Source: Clostridiales bacterium (GTDB taxonomy: Bacteria; Bacillota; Clostridia; Oscillospirales; CAG-272). Taken from it: a DNA stretch of 15,141 nucleotides. The notes under the pieces were generated by a model. It searched no databases. It saw nothing but the letters and a program-made list of their open reading frames with translations, and was not told where the DNA came from. Position numbers and translations under genes: made by a program. The stretch is from assembly GCA_004554105.1 (NCBI GenBank), contig SFNW01000038.1, forward strand, positions 1 through 15,141, written 5' to 3'. Shown here piece after piece: positions 7,050 to 14,835 of this stretch (within the stretch, counting starts at the first letter, position 1; each line of letters begins with the position of its first letter).

Positions 7050-7871
7050 TCAGATTGTAATATACGGCAAAAAGATGTTGCAAAGAAGAATGCCGGCAAG
7101 AAAAATTGCGGCAAGCAGGGCGCAGAGCACGTCGGGCGTGCCGAATTTCAGCACCTTGAGCTTGGTTCTGCCCTCTCCGCCGCGGTAGCAGCGGCACTCC
7201 ATCGCGACCGCGAGATCGTCGGCGCGTTTGAACGCCGAGACAAACAGCGGTACGAGTACGGGGACGAGCGCGCGCGCTTTCTTGATCAGTCCCCCGCTCT
7301 CGAAATCCGCGCCGCGCGCTTTCTGCGCGTCCATGATCTTGCCGGTCTCCTCGACCAGCGTCGGGATAAAGCGCATGGCAATGGTCATCATCATCGCAAA
7401 GTCATGCACGGGCACGCCGATTTTGGCAAGCGGCTTCAGCAGTGCCTCGATGCCGTCGGTCAGCGCGATAGGCGTCGTCGTATAGCTGAGAATCACGCTC
7501 ATGCCGACGACGAGCAGCACGATGCGCACCGCCATAAAGAGCGCGAAAATCAAGCCCTCGGCGTAGATATGGATAAATTTCCATTCGACAAGCGGCGTTT
7601 CGCCGGTCGTCCAGAAGATGTTGATGACTGCGGTAAAGAGAATGACGAACAAAAGCGGGCGCACCGCACGCAGCACGGTCTTTCCGGGCAAGCCCGAAAT
7701 CCCGATCAGCACCGCCGTGTAAAGCAGGGCAAACGCAAAACTCGCCGCGCTCTTGGCAAAGAACAGAACAACGATGTAAAAAATCGCAAACAGCAGCTTT
7801 CCGCGCGGGTCAGCGCGGTGCAAGAGCGACTTGCCCGGAAAATACTGCCCGAGCGTAATGTCCTTAAGCAT
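7050..7871 (-). CDS. ecfT: Energy-coupling factor transporter transmembrane protein EcfT
   Basis: 273 residues. The membrane scaffold of group II ECF transporters; it joins the two ATPases EcfA1/EcfA2 to interchangeable substrate-binding S components for vitamins or other micronutrients. Seen: hydrophobic helices about 26-60, 70-88, 105-130 and 245-270, and the two coupling-helix motifs, AQKARGAD (182-189) and AMECRCYRGGEGRT (223-236), with the Ala-Arg-Gly-type signatures that contact the ATPases. The second motif has Cys where many homologues have Ala. The frame is open upstream to 8039, but the ATG at 7871 is preceded by GGAGGTG and the downstream sequence MLKDITLGQYFPG is typical of EcfT; the upstream 56 residues are a shadow of ecfA2. 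The start overlaps the end of ecfA2 by eight bases, indicating translational coupling. No S-component gene is in the window. Confidence 0.95.
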   Translation of the reverse strand: MLKDITLGQYFPGKSLLHRADPRGKLLFAIFYIVVLFFAKSAASFAFALLYTAVLIGISGLPGKTVLRAVRPLLFVILFTAVINIFWTTGETPLVEWKFIHIYAEGLIFALFMAVRIVLLVVGMSVILSYTTTPIALTDGIEALLKPLAKIGVPVHDFAMMMTIAMRFIPTLVEETGKIMDAQKARGADFESGGLIKKARALVPVLVPLFVSAFKRADDLAVAMECRCYRGGEGRTKLKVLKFGTPDVLCALLAAIFLAGILLCNIFLPYITI

Positions 7872-8727
7872 CGGCGTCACCTCCGAGCAGCGGCAGAATC
7901 GCCGCAGTCGCCGCCTCGACCGTGTAAATGTCGTCGGGCAGCGGCATGCCGCCCTCGCGCAGCAGTGCGCACAGGCGAGTAATGTCGGGAACGTCCAGTC
8001 CGATGCTCTGCAAGGCGTCCGATTTGCCGAACACCTCACGCTGCGTCCCGCGCAGGAAGATTTCCCCGTCGTTCATCACGGCGAGATAGTCGCAGTAGCG
8101 CGCCATGTCCTCCATGCTGTGGCTGACCACAATCACGGTAGCGCCGCTTTCGGCGCGGTAGCGCGCAAGTCCCTCGAAAATATCTTCTCTGCCGCGCGGG
8201 TCAAGCCCTGCGGCAGGCTCGTCCAAAACCAAAATCTCGGGGCGCATCGCCATGACGCCCGCAATCGCGACGCGCCGCTTCTGCCCGCCCGAAAGTTCAA
8301 AGGGGGATTTGTCGAGCAGAGACGCGTCCACCCCCGCAAAGGAGGCGGCTTCGGCAACGCGCGCGGCAATTTCGGCGTCGTCGAGTCCCATATTCCGCGG
8401 GCCGTAGGCAATGTCCGCGCGGACGGTTTCGTCAAACAGCTGATATTCCGGGTACTGCATGACCAGCCCCACGCGAAAGCGCACGGCGGAAATCTGCTTC
8501 GGGTCCTCCCATATATCATGCCCGTCGAGCAGAATCTTTCCGCTGTCGGGCTTCGTCAGCCCGTTCAGCATACGGAGCAGCGTCGACTTTCCGCAGCCGG
8601 TATGCCCGATAAGTCCGGTCATACTGCCCTTTTCAATTTTCAGATTGATGTGGGACAGCGCCTCGTGTGCCATCGGCGTTCCCGAATCGTACGTGTAGCA
8701 CACGTCCGAAAGCTCTAAAATCGTCAT
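7864..8727 (-). CDS. ecfA2: Energy-coupling factor transporter ATP-binding protein EcfA2
   Basis: 287 residues. One of the two cytosolic ABC ATPases of the ECF module, working as a heterodimer with EcfA1 on EcfT. Motifs in order: Walker A GHTGCGKST (41-49), Q-loop Q91, ABC signature LSGGQ (145-149), Walker B ILVLDE (165-170) followed by PAAGLDP, and switch histidine H203 in VSHSMED. The GHTG form of Walker A and second place in the operon fit EcfA2. The start codon overlaps the ecfA1 stop as ATGA, so translation is probably coupled. AGGAGC lies just upstream. All catalytic motifs look intact. Confidence 0.96.
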   Translation of the reverse strand: MTILELSDVCYTYDSGTPMAHEALSHINLKIEKGSMTGLIGHTGCGKSTLLRMLNGLTKPDSGKILLDGHDIWEDPKQISAVRFRVGLVMQYPEYQLFDETVRADIAYGPRNMGLDDAEIAARVAEAASFAGVDASLLDKSPFELSGGQKRRVAIAGVMAMRPEILVLDEPAAGLDPRGREDIFEGLARYRAESGATVIVVSHSMEDMARYCDYLAVMNDGEIFLRGTQREVFGKSDALQSIGLDVPDITRLCALLREGGMPLPDDIYTVEAATAAILPLLGGDADA

Positions 8728-9590
8728 TTGCTCCTGCTTCGATACCTTTCCAGAATCAGCGCCGCGCAGCCCGCATTGTCAATCGGGCTGTCGGCAAAGG
8801 AAACGCCGTTTTGTTCCAGCGCGTCCATCAGCTCGCGCCCCTGCGGAACGTCGAGTCCGACGCGCCGCAGCGCGCCGACGTCGCGGAAGACCTCTTTCGG
8901 CGTCCCGTCGGCGTACAGCTCGCCGTCGTTGATCACCATGACCCTGTCCGCCATGACCGCCTCGTCCATATAGTGCGTAATGTGAAGAATCGTCATGCCG
9001 AAGTCGTCGCTTAAGCGCCGAATCGTGCGCATGACCTCGGCGCGCCCGCGCGGGTCGAGCATAGCGGTCGATTCGTCAAACACGATGCATTCGGGCATCA
9101 TGGCGATGACGCCCGCAATGGCGACGCGCTGCTTCTGCCCGCCCGACAGGCGGTGCGGCTGACTGTCCCTGTGCTCATACATACCCACGGTGCGCAGCGC
9201 GTCGTCGACGCGCAACCGGATTTCGTCGCGCGGAATGCCGAGGTTTTCGGGACCGAATGCGACGTCCTCCTCGACAATCGTGGCGACAAGCTGGTTGTCG
9301 GGATTCTGAAACACCATGCCCACCTTGCGGCGAACGTCGAACACCTCGTCGTCACTCATGCCGTCGAAAATGGGCTTTCCCGCCACGGTCAGGCTGCCCG
9401 ACGTCGGCACGAGAATTACGTTCAGCAGTTTGGCAAGCGTCGACTTGCCCGAGCCGTTGTGCCCGAGCACCGCGACATATTCGCCGCGCCCGACCGTGAA
9501 CGACACGTTTTTCAGCGCGGCGGTCTCGCCGCCGTCCCCGTCGGTGTAGGTGTAGGATAAATTGTCGGCAATGATAAACGGTTCTGCCAT
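8724..9590 (-). CDS. ecfA1: Energy-coupling factor transporter ATP-binding protein EcfA1
   Basis: 288 residues. The partner ATPase of EcfA2 in the shared ECF energising module. Motifs in order: Walker A GHNGSGKST (43-51), Q-loop Q95 in FQNPDNQ, ABC signature LSGGQ (148-152), Walker B CIVFDE (168-173) followed by STAMLDP, and switch histidine H206 in ITHYMDEA. Serine rather than proline after the Walker B glutamate is usual for EcfA1. AAAGGA is placed upstream of the ATG. It follows the methyltransferase gene by 24 bases rather than a ribosomal protein gene, which is its usual neighbour in Firmicutes. Confidence 0.96.
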   Translation of the reverse strand: MAEPFIIADNLSYTYTDGDGGETAALKNVSFTVGRGEYVAVLGHNGSGKSTLAKLLNVILVPTSGSLTVAGKPIFDGMSDDEVFDVRRKVGMVFQNPDNQLVATIVEEDVAFGPENLGIPRDEIRLRVDDALRTVGMYEHRDSQPHRLSGGQKQRVAIAGVIAMMPECIVFDESTAMLDPRGRAEVMRTIRRLSDDFGMTILHITHYMDEAVMADRVMVINDGELYADGTPKEVFRDVGALRRVGLDVPQGRELMDALEQNGVSFADSPIDNAGCAALILERYRSRSK

Positions 9591-9614
9591 AGAATAATCC
9601 TTTGCGTAGTTTTT

Positions 9615-10478
9615 TCAGTCAAACGAATAGCGCATACTTGCGCCCGCGGGCAGCAGCGTACCCGACGCGCTGACCGGCAGTGCGGTTTCCTCCGCATCGC
9701 CCCTGCCGCCGCGAAGCGGACGAATGCGCAGGTCGGCGATATACCGCATGGCAAGCGGCGAGAGTCCGGTCGTATACGAATTGATGAGGAAGAAGAGCGG
9801 CTTGTCCGAGAGCAGCTTTGCCGCAAGCGCGACAAACTCGTCCACGCACTCCTCGATTTTCCAGACCTCGCCCGACGGTCCTCTGCCGTAGGAGGGCGGG
9901 TCCATGATGATGCCGTCGTAGGTGTTGCTACGGCGGATTTCGCGCTCGACAAACTTCTTGCAGTCGTCGACGATGTAGCGAATCGGCGCGTCGGTAAGCC
10001 CCGAAAGCCTTGCGTTCTCCTTCGCCTGCGCGACCATGCCCTTTGCGGCGTCGACATGGCAGACCGAAGCCCCCGCCGCCGCTGCGGCAACCGTCGCGCC
10101 GCCGGTGTAGGCGAACAGATTCAGCACCTTGACCTTGCGGTCTGCCGCCTTGATTTTTTCGGCAATCCAGTCCCAGTTTGCCGCCTGCTCGGGGAAAATC
10201 CCCGTGTGCTTGAAGCCCATCGGCTTGATTAAAAACCGCAAATCGCGGTAGCCGATTGTCCAGCTTTCGGGCACGCAGCTCTCCTGCCACGCGCCGCCGC
10301 CGCTTTTCGAGCGCTTGTAGGACGCGTCCGCCTTTTTCCACAACGGCGAGGCCTTTGCCCCGTGCCAGATGACCTGCGGGTCGGGACGAATGAGAATATA
10401 CTCGCCCCAGCGTTCGAGCCGCTCGCCGTCCGAGGCGTCGATGAGTTCATAGTCTTTCCAGTCGCTGCTTATCCACAT
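9615..10478 (-). CDS. Class I SAM-dependent methyltransferase, RlmI-like (probable RNA methyltransferase)
   Basis: 287 residues. The fold is a Rossmann-type methyltransferase: the SAM-binding motif NLFAYTGG at 120-127, an acidic residue after the next strand (HVDAAKG, 141-147), and catalytic motif IV IIMDPPSYGRG at 190-200. DPPSY and the preceding N-terminal strands resemble the catalytic half of RlmI/YccW-type rRNA cytosine-C5 methyltransferases. The N-terminal PUA domain of RlmI is missing, so substrate recognition differs, and I do not assign a specific target. The Shine-Dalgarno sequence is weak (GGGAAAAGAG just before the ATG). Fifteen bases separate it from the ruvC stop, so it is probably the second gene of the ruvC transcript. 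Confidence 0.85.
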   Translation of the reverse strand: MWISSDWKDYELIDASDGERLERWGEYILIRPDPQVIWHGAKASPLWKKADASYKRSKSGGGAWQESCVPESWTIGYRDLRFLIKPMGFKHTGIFPEQAANWDWIAEKIKAADRKVKVLNLFAYTGGATVAAAAAGASVCHVDAAKGMVAQAKENARLSGLTDAPIRYIVDDCKKFVEREIRRSNTYDGIIMDPPSYGRGPSGEVWKIEECVDEFVALAAKLLSDKPLFFLINSYTTGLSPLAMRYIADLRIRPLRGGRGDAEETALPVSASGTLLPAGASMRYSFD

Positions 10479-10493
10479 ACTCTTTTCCCGAAA

Positions 10494-10991
10494 TCAGTTG
10501 TTGAAATAGTTCTCGATGCGCGAAAACGCGCAGTGTCCGTGGCAGATGGCAATGGCGAGCGCGTCTGCCGTGTCGTCCGGCTTCGGCGGCTTCTTGAGCC
10601 CGAGCATCGTCGTCACCATGCGAATCACCTGCTCCTTTTCGGCTCTGCCGTAGCCGACCACCGACTGCTTGACCTGCAGCGGCGTATATTCGCCGATGTG
10701 CAGTCCGTGCTGCCTTGCAGCGAGCAGCATCACGCCGCGCGCCTCGGCAACCACGATAGCGGTGGTTTGGTTTGTATTGAAGAATAACTCCTCGATTGCC
10801 ATGTGGTCGGGGCGATACTTCTCGATGATGGTGCAGATGCCGTCGTAGACCTTTTGCAGACGGTCGACCGTGTCGGTCCCCGCCTTGGTCTGCACCGAGC
10901 CGTAATCGACGACGCGGAAACGGCTGTTTTCAAAATCGAGAACGCCCCAGCCGACAATGGCAAAGCCGGGGTCTATGCCGAGAATCCGCAT
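10494..10991 (-). CDS. ruvC: Crossover junction endodeoxyribonuclease RuvC
   Basis: 165 residues. Homodimeric resolvase that nicks Holliday junctions symmetrically, working with RuvAB. The four catalytic acids are visible: D7 in GIDPG, E67 in AIEELFF, and D140 and D143 in the C-terminal DDTADALAIAI segment. The frame is open to 11024, but AGGAGGG lies a few bases before the ATG at 10991, and MRILGIDPG is the family N-terminus; the extra 11 residues would read through the Shine-Dalgarno sequence. It is the first gene of the leftward array, driven by a good promoter at 11031-11059. Its partners ruvA and ruvB lie on the opposite strand, over 3 kb away. Confidence 0.96.
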   Translation of the reverse strand: MRILGIDPGFAIVGWGVLDFENSRFRVVDYGSVQTKAGTDTVDRLQKVYDGICTIIEKYRPDHMAIEELFFNTNQTTAIVVAEARGVMLLAARQHGLHIGEYTPLQVKQSVVGYGRAEKEQVIRMVTTMLGLKKPPKPDDTADALAIAICHGHCAFSRIENYFNN

Positions 10992-11030
10992 TTCTTCCCT
11001 CCTGTGCAAGCGATTTGTACTCAATGTTAT

Positions 11031-11059
11031 ACTATATCACATTTTGACCCGTAAGTCAA
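11031..11059 (-). promoter_or_regulatory. Sigma-A-type promoter for the ruvC array
   Basis: On the minus strand, -35 TTGACT (11054-11059) and -10 TATAGT (11031-11036) are separated by exactly 17 bases; each hexamer matches the consensus at five of six positions. The -10 lies 39 bases before the ruvC ATG, giving a short leader. The -35 lies inside an inverted repeat TTTGAC-6-GTCAAA (11043-11060) that could be an operator. Confidence 0.8.
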
Positions 11060-11060
11060 A
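11043..11060. promoter_or_regulatory. Inverted repeat over the ruvC -35 element (possible operator)
   Basis: TTTGAC (11043-11048) and GTCAAA (11055-11060) form perfect 6-base arms around a 6-base centre. The right arm contains most of the ruvC -35 hexamer and the left arm lies in the spacer, so a bound dimeric protein would block RNA polymerase. It does not match the Firmicutes LexA box as I know it. It may be chance in an AT-rich spacer. Confidence 0.3.
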
Positions 11061-11095
11061 GCATTTCTTAGAATTTAATAAAATATAAAACTTTG

Positions 11096-11124
11096 TTTAC
11101 AGGGTGCGGAAATTGTGCTATAAT
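11096..11124 (+). promoter_or_regulatory. Sigma-A-type promoter for DUF951-yfhO-ruvA-ruvB
   Basis: -35 TTTACA (11096-11101, five of six matches) and a perfect -10 TATAAT (11119-11124) are separated by 17 bases. The -10 lies 32 bases before the DUF951 ATG. This is the strongest promoter-like sequence in the window. It points away from the ruvC promoter, whose -35 ends 36 bases to its left. Confidence 0.88.
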
Positions 11125-11156
11125 TTTCAGAGTATCCCATTGTTCGGAGGTGCCGC

Positions 11157-11369
11157 ATGAACATTCCGCACTTTTGCGTCGGCGATCTTCTCGAAATGAA
11201 AAAGCCGCACCCCTGCGGCGCAAAAACCATGAAGGTCCTGCGCGTCGGCAGCGATATGCGCATCGTCTGCACCGGCTGCGGCAGAGACCTGACGCTTCCG
11301 CGCGTCAAGCTTGAAAAAGCGGTCAAAAAAATTCTTCCCGCAGAGAAAACCGAAGAGGTATCGAAATAA
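11157..11369 (+). CDS. DUF951 family small zinc-ribbon-like protein
   Basis: 70 residues. Small basic protein of the DUF951 (YyzM-like) family, whose function is not established. Family hallmarks are visible: EMKKPHPCG (13-21), a central VGSDMRIVCTGCGR stretch (30-43), and a basic C-terminus ending in a short Glu/Ser tail. C20, C38 and C41 could contribute to a metal site; C7 is an extra cysteine. GGAGG is six bases upstream of the ATG, and a near-consensus promoter lies just before it, so it is the first gene of the plus-strand array. yfhO starts four bases after its stop. A nucleic-acid-binding role would fit the charge and cysteines but is only a guess. Confidence 0.88.
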   Translation: MNIPHFCVGDLLEMKKPHPCGAKTMKVLRVGSDMRIVCTGCGRDLTLPRVKLEKAVKKILPAEKTEEVSK

Positions 11370-11373
11370 CCGT

Positions 11374-14202
11374 ATGAACAGTCAACTTACGCTTGAAAAC
11401 GCGCACCCCCTCTCTAAACGAAAGGGAAAACGCGGCTATCTTGCCGCCGCATTTTTCATTCCCGCATTGATTCTCGCCGCCGCCTATTTTGCGTTCGGCG
11501 TTTATCCGTTCGGCAAAGAATCGGTGCTTGTCCTCGACCTCAACGCGCAGTACGTCTACTTTTTCGGCGCGCTCCGCCGCGTTCTGCACGGTGACGCGAG
11601 CCTGATTTATTCCTTCTCCCGTGCGCTCGGCGGCGAGTTTCTCGGCATCTTTGCCTACTATCTCGCAAGCCCGCTGTCCTTCATCGTCGCGCTCTTCCCC
11701 GAGGACATGATTCTCGACGCGCTGCTGCTGATGTTTACGGTAAAGTGCGGACTCTGCTCGCTGACGCTGGCGTACTACCTCGACAGCCACCGCATCGGCA
11801 CGCCGCAGTCGCGCATTGTTTTCGGCGCACTCTACGCGCTCTGCGGCTACGGCACAATCTATCAGCACAACACCATGTGGATTGACTGTATGTTCCTCCT
11901 GCCGCTCGTCGCGCTCGGCATCGAAAAGCTGATTTCGGAAAAGAAATATCTGCTTTTCACGCTCTCGCTCGCGCTGGCGATTTTCTCAAACTTCTACATC
12001 GGCTACATGATGTGCATTTTCTGCTTTTTGTACTTTTTCTACGCCTATGCTTCGCTCGACGACAACCCGCTCGGCGAGAAAAAGCACTTTCTGCGCGCGC
12101 TCCTTCGCATGGGGCTGTTCTCTCTGCTTGCCGTAGGGCTTGCCGCCTGTATTATTCTGCCGACCTATTATTCGCTCGGCTTCGGCAAGACCACCTTTTC
12201 CGACCCGACCTATTCGTTCAAGCCGCGCTTTGACCTTATCGACCTTGCCGCAAAGCTCTTCCTCAATTCCTACGACACGGTCCGCCCCGAGGGGCTGCCG
12301 ATTCTCTACTGCGGGCTTGCAACGCTGCTGCTTTTACCGCTCTTTTTCATCGCACGCCGCGTCAAACTGCGGGAAAAAATCGGCACGGGCGTTCTGATCG
12401 GGATTTTCGTTTTCTCCTTCTCGATTGACGCCGTGGACAAGTTCTGGCACGGAATGCAGGCGCCCAACTGGCTCAACTACCGTTACAGTTTCATGCTTGT
12501 CTTTGTTCTCGTCGTCGCGGCGGCGAAAGCCTTCCGCGAGATTCGCCGCTTTACGGCGGGGCAAATCGGTGCCGCGTTCGGCGGCTGGACGATTCTGCTG
12601 CTTGCCGTACAGAAGCTTTGCCTTGACGATATGCACGAGAGCGACCTCGACCGCGACCTGCTCTGTGTCTGGCTTTCCGTGATTTTTCTTGCGGCGTACA
12701 CCGCCGTGTTCGCGCTTTTCCGCAATAAAAACTACCGCCACGCGGCGGAATCGGTGCTTGCCGTCGTGGTCTGTGCCGAGCTGCTGCTCTCCTCGGTTGT
12801 TTCGATTTGCTATCTCGACGACGACGTCGTCTGCTCGACCCGCACCTCCTACCTCGACAACAAGCACCGCTACGAGGACAGCGTCGACTATATTTTCGAA
12901 AACGACGACGGCTTTTACCGCTTCGACAAGACCAAGCATTCGCTCATCAATACGCCGATGGCGCTCGGCATTCGCGGCTTCACCAACTCGACCTCGACCT
13001 TAAACCGCGAGACCATCGACTTTCTGCGCTATATGGGGCTTGCCTCCAAGTCCCACTGGACGAAATACCTCGGCGCGACCGCGCCCTTTGACACGCTGCT
13101 CGGCGTGAAATACGTCATTGTCGACGGCGAATACGACCTGCCCGAGACCTACACGCTCTACTACAGCGACGACGCAGATGAAAGCGGCAAGCAGCCGGTC
13201 ACGGTCTATCAAAACCCGCACGCGCTCTCGCTTGCCTACGCGGTAAACGGGGACATCAAGGATTTTCACCTCGCCTATCCGAGCGGCTATAAGGATGCGG
13301 TTGCAAACGGCGAATACGAAAAATTCACCGCCTATTATACCCCGCCCGAGCGCATGAACCGCATGACCGCGGCAATGCTCGGCGAGGACGGCGAAATCGC
13401 CATGTTCGTCGCCATAGAGGACTGCGAGACGCACGATTCCAACCTCAATTCCTCCTATGTCGCCGAGCATACAAAATACGCGCCCATCAATTCCGACGCC
13501 ACAGCAACGCTCTATTATGAATTCAATGCCCTTTGCGACGGCATCGTCTACCTCTATCTGCCGACCGACTATCCGCGCGAATGCTCGCTCACGGTAAACG
13601 GCACGGACAAGGGCACGGTGCTCGGCAACGAGACCAACCGCATGATTTCGCTCGGCAGCTATACCGCCGGCGAAAAGCTCTCGGTATCGCTGACGCTGAA
13701 GGACAAAAACCTCTATATCCGCGCAGACGAGCCGTATTTCTGGCAGCTCGACACCGAGACCTATGCCGACACCGCCGAAGCCCTCGCCGAGAATCAGTTT
13801 GCGATTACCAAATGGAGCGACACCCGCTTTGAGGGAACGATTACCGCAACCGAAGAACGCACGGCGGTCTTTACGTCTCTGCCCTATGACGCAAACTGGC
13901 GCGTCTATGTAGACGGCGAAGAGGTTGACACCTATAAGCTGCTCGACGCGCTCGTCGGCTTCGACGTCGAGCCGGGTACACATACACTGCTCATCAAATA
14001 TGTGCCGAAGCAGCTCTATACCGGCTTGATGATTACGCTGATTGCGGCACTTGTGCTTGCCGCCGTCGTGCTGCTCGACCGCGCGGGCAAAATCAAGCGC
14101 ACGGGGCTTCCCGCTACCCCCGATCCCGTAGGGACCGGCGTCCCCGACGGTCCGTCCTCCCCCGACACCCCCGATTCCGATACCGAAAAAGGAGAAGCCT
14201 GA
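11374..14202 (+). CDS. YfhO family multi-pass membrane protein (GT-C-like)
   Basis: 942 residues. A large polytopic protein of the YfhO family (PF09586), GT-C-fold proteins; members in Bacillus and Listeria have been linked to sugar addition to lipoteichoic acid outside the membrane. Seen: a first helix about 21-43; an extracytoplasmic loop with the acidic motif VLDLNAQY (53-60; D55 is the likely conserved acid); a run of hydrophobic helices to about 480; a large soluble, mostly extracellular part about 481-880; a last helix about 885-905; then a Pro/Asp/Ser-rich tail of about 30 residues. The frame opens at 11311, but that start would overlap DUF951. The ATG at 11374 follows the DUF951 stop by four bases and gives a basic N-terminus before the first helix. 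The stop directly abuts the ruvA ATG. The sugar donor and acceptor are unknown. Confidence 0.88.
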   Translation: MNSQLTLENAHPLSKRKGKRGYLAAAFFIPALILAAAYFAFGVYPFGKESVLVLDLNAQYVYFFGALRRVLHGDASLIYSFSRALGGEFLGIFAYYLASPLSFIVALFPEDMILDALLLMFTVKCGLCSLTLAYYLDSHRIGTPQSRIVFGALYALCGYGTIYQHNTMWIDCMFLLPLVALGIEKLISEKKYLLFTLSLALAIFSNFYIGYMMCIFCFLYFFYAYASLDDNPLGEKKHFLRALLRMGLFSLLAVGLAACIILPTYYSLGFGKTTFSDPTYSFKPRFDLIDLAAKLFLNSYDTVRPEGLPILYCGLATLLLLPLFFIARRVKLREKIGTGVLIGIFVFSFSIDAVDKFWHGMQAPNWLNYRYSFMLVFVLVVAAAKAFREIRRFTAGQIGAAFGGWTILLLAVQKLCLDDMHESDLDRDLLCVWLSVIFLAAYTAVFALFRNKNYRHAAESVLAVVVCAELLLSSVVSICYLDDDVVCSTRTSYLDNKHRYEDSVDYIFENDDGFYRFDKTKHSLINTPMALGIRGFTNSTSTLNRETIDFLRYMGLASKSHWTKYLGATAPFDTLLGVKYVIVDGEYDLPETYTLYYSDDADESGKQPVTVYQNPHALSLAYAVNGDIKDFHLAYPSGYKDAVANGEYEKFTAYYTPPERMNRMTAAMLGEDGEIAMFVAIEDCETHDSNLNSSYVAEHTKYAPINSDATATLYYEFNALCDGIVYLYLPTDYPRECSLTVNGTDKGTVLGNETNRMISLGSYTAGEKLSVSLTLKDKNLYIRADEPYFWQLDTETYADTAEALAENQFAITKWSDTRFEGTITATEERTAVFTSLPYDANWRVYVDGEEVDTYKLLDALVGFDVEPGTHTLLIKYVPKQLYTGLMITLIAALVLAAVVLLDRAGKIKRTGLPATPDPVGTGVPDGPSSPDTPDSDTEKGEA

Positions 14203-14820
14203 ATGTTTTACTATCTGAACGGCATACTCGCCCACAAAGAGCCGGGCTTCGCCGTCCTCGACTGCGGCGGCGTGGGCTATCGGCTCACCGTGTCGCAGAA
14301 CACGCTTGCCGCGCTCGACCGCACATCGGTGCGAAGCGACAAGGTCAAACTCTACACCTATATGGCAGTGCGCGAGGACGACATCGAGTTGTTCGGCTTT
14401 TACACTTTCGAGGAGCTTGACACCTTCAAACTGCTAATCGGCGTTTCGGGCATCGGACCGAAAGCCGCGATGGGCGTTCTCTCGGCGTTCACGCCCGACG
14501 GGCTTGCCCGCGCGGTCTGCACCGAGGACGTCAAGGCGATTGCCAAATCAAACGGCGTCGGCGCAAAGGGCGCGGCACGCATCGTCCTTGAACTCAAGGA
14601 TAAAATGTCCTATGCGGGCGGCGAAGAGCCGCAGACGCCGTCGACGACCGCGGCACAACCCGCCGCACCGTCGGCAGGGCTTGCCGAGGCGGCGGAAGCG
14701 CTGGTCGCGCTCGGCTACGCGCGCAGCGAGGTCAACGCGGTGCTGTCGAAGCTCAACACGGCGGGACTTTCCTCGGGCGAAATCATTCGCGCCGCGCTTG
14801 CACAGTTTATGAAAGGCTGA
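14203..14820 (+). CDS. ruvA: Holliday junction branch migration protein RuvA
   Basis: 205 residues, usual length. Tetramer that grips the four-way junction and loads RuvB hexamers. Domain I is an OB fold (about 1-62, starting MFYYLNGILAHKEPGFAVLD); domain II has two helix-hairpin-helix motifs, LLIGVSGIGPKAAMGVL (77-93) and the one around NGVGAKGAARIVLELKDK (117-134); a flexible Ser/Thr/Pro/Ala linker follows (about 137-158); domain III (159-205) is the RuvB-binding UBA-like domain. The second HhH has Asn-Gly-Val-Gly in place of the more common Pro-Gly-Ile-Gly. The ATG touches the yfhO TGA, with AAGGAG inside the yfhO end, so translation is probably coupled. ruvB follows after 15 bases. Confidence 0.96.
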   Translation: MFYYLNGILAHKEPGFAVLDCGGVGYRLTVSQNTLAALDRTSVRSDKVKLYTYMAVREDDIELFGFYTFEELDTFKLLIGVSGIGPKAAMGVLSAFTPDGLARAVCTEDVKAIAKSNGVGAKGAARIVLELKDKMSYAGGEEPQTPSTTAAQPAAPSAGLAEAAEALVALGYARSEVNAVLSKLNTAGLSSGEIIRAALAQFMKG

Positions 14821-14835
14821 TCACGGAGGGACGGT

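Noticed and set aside
9591..9614. Riboswitch or T-box ahead of the ECF genes
   Set aside because: Only 24 bases separate ecfA1 from the upstream gene, too few for a structured leader.
13000..14235. 411-codon minus-strand frame opposite yfhO and the ruvA start
   Set aside because: It lies antisense to a clear YfhO protein and ruvA, with Gly/Val/Arg-rich low-information sequence and no ribosome site that would support it.
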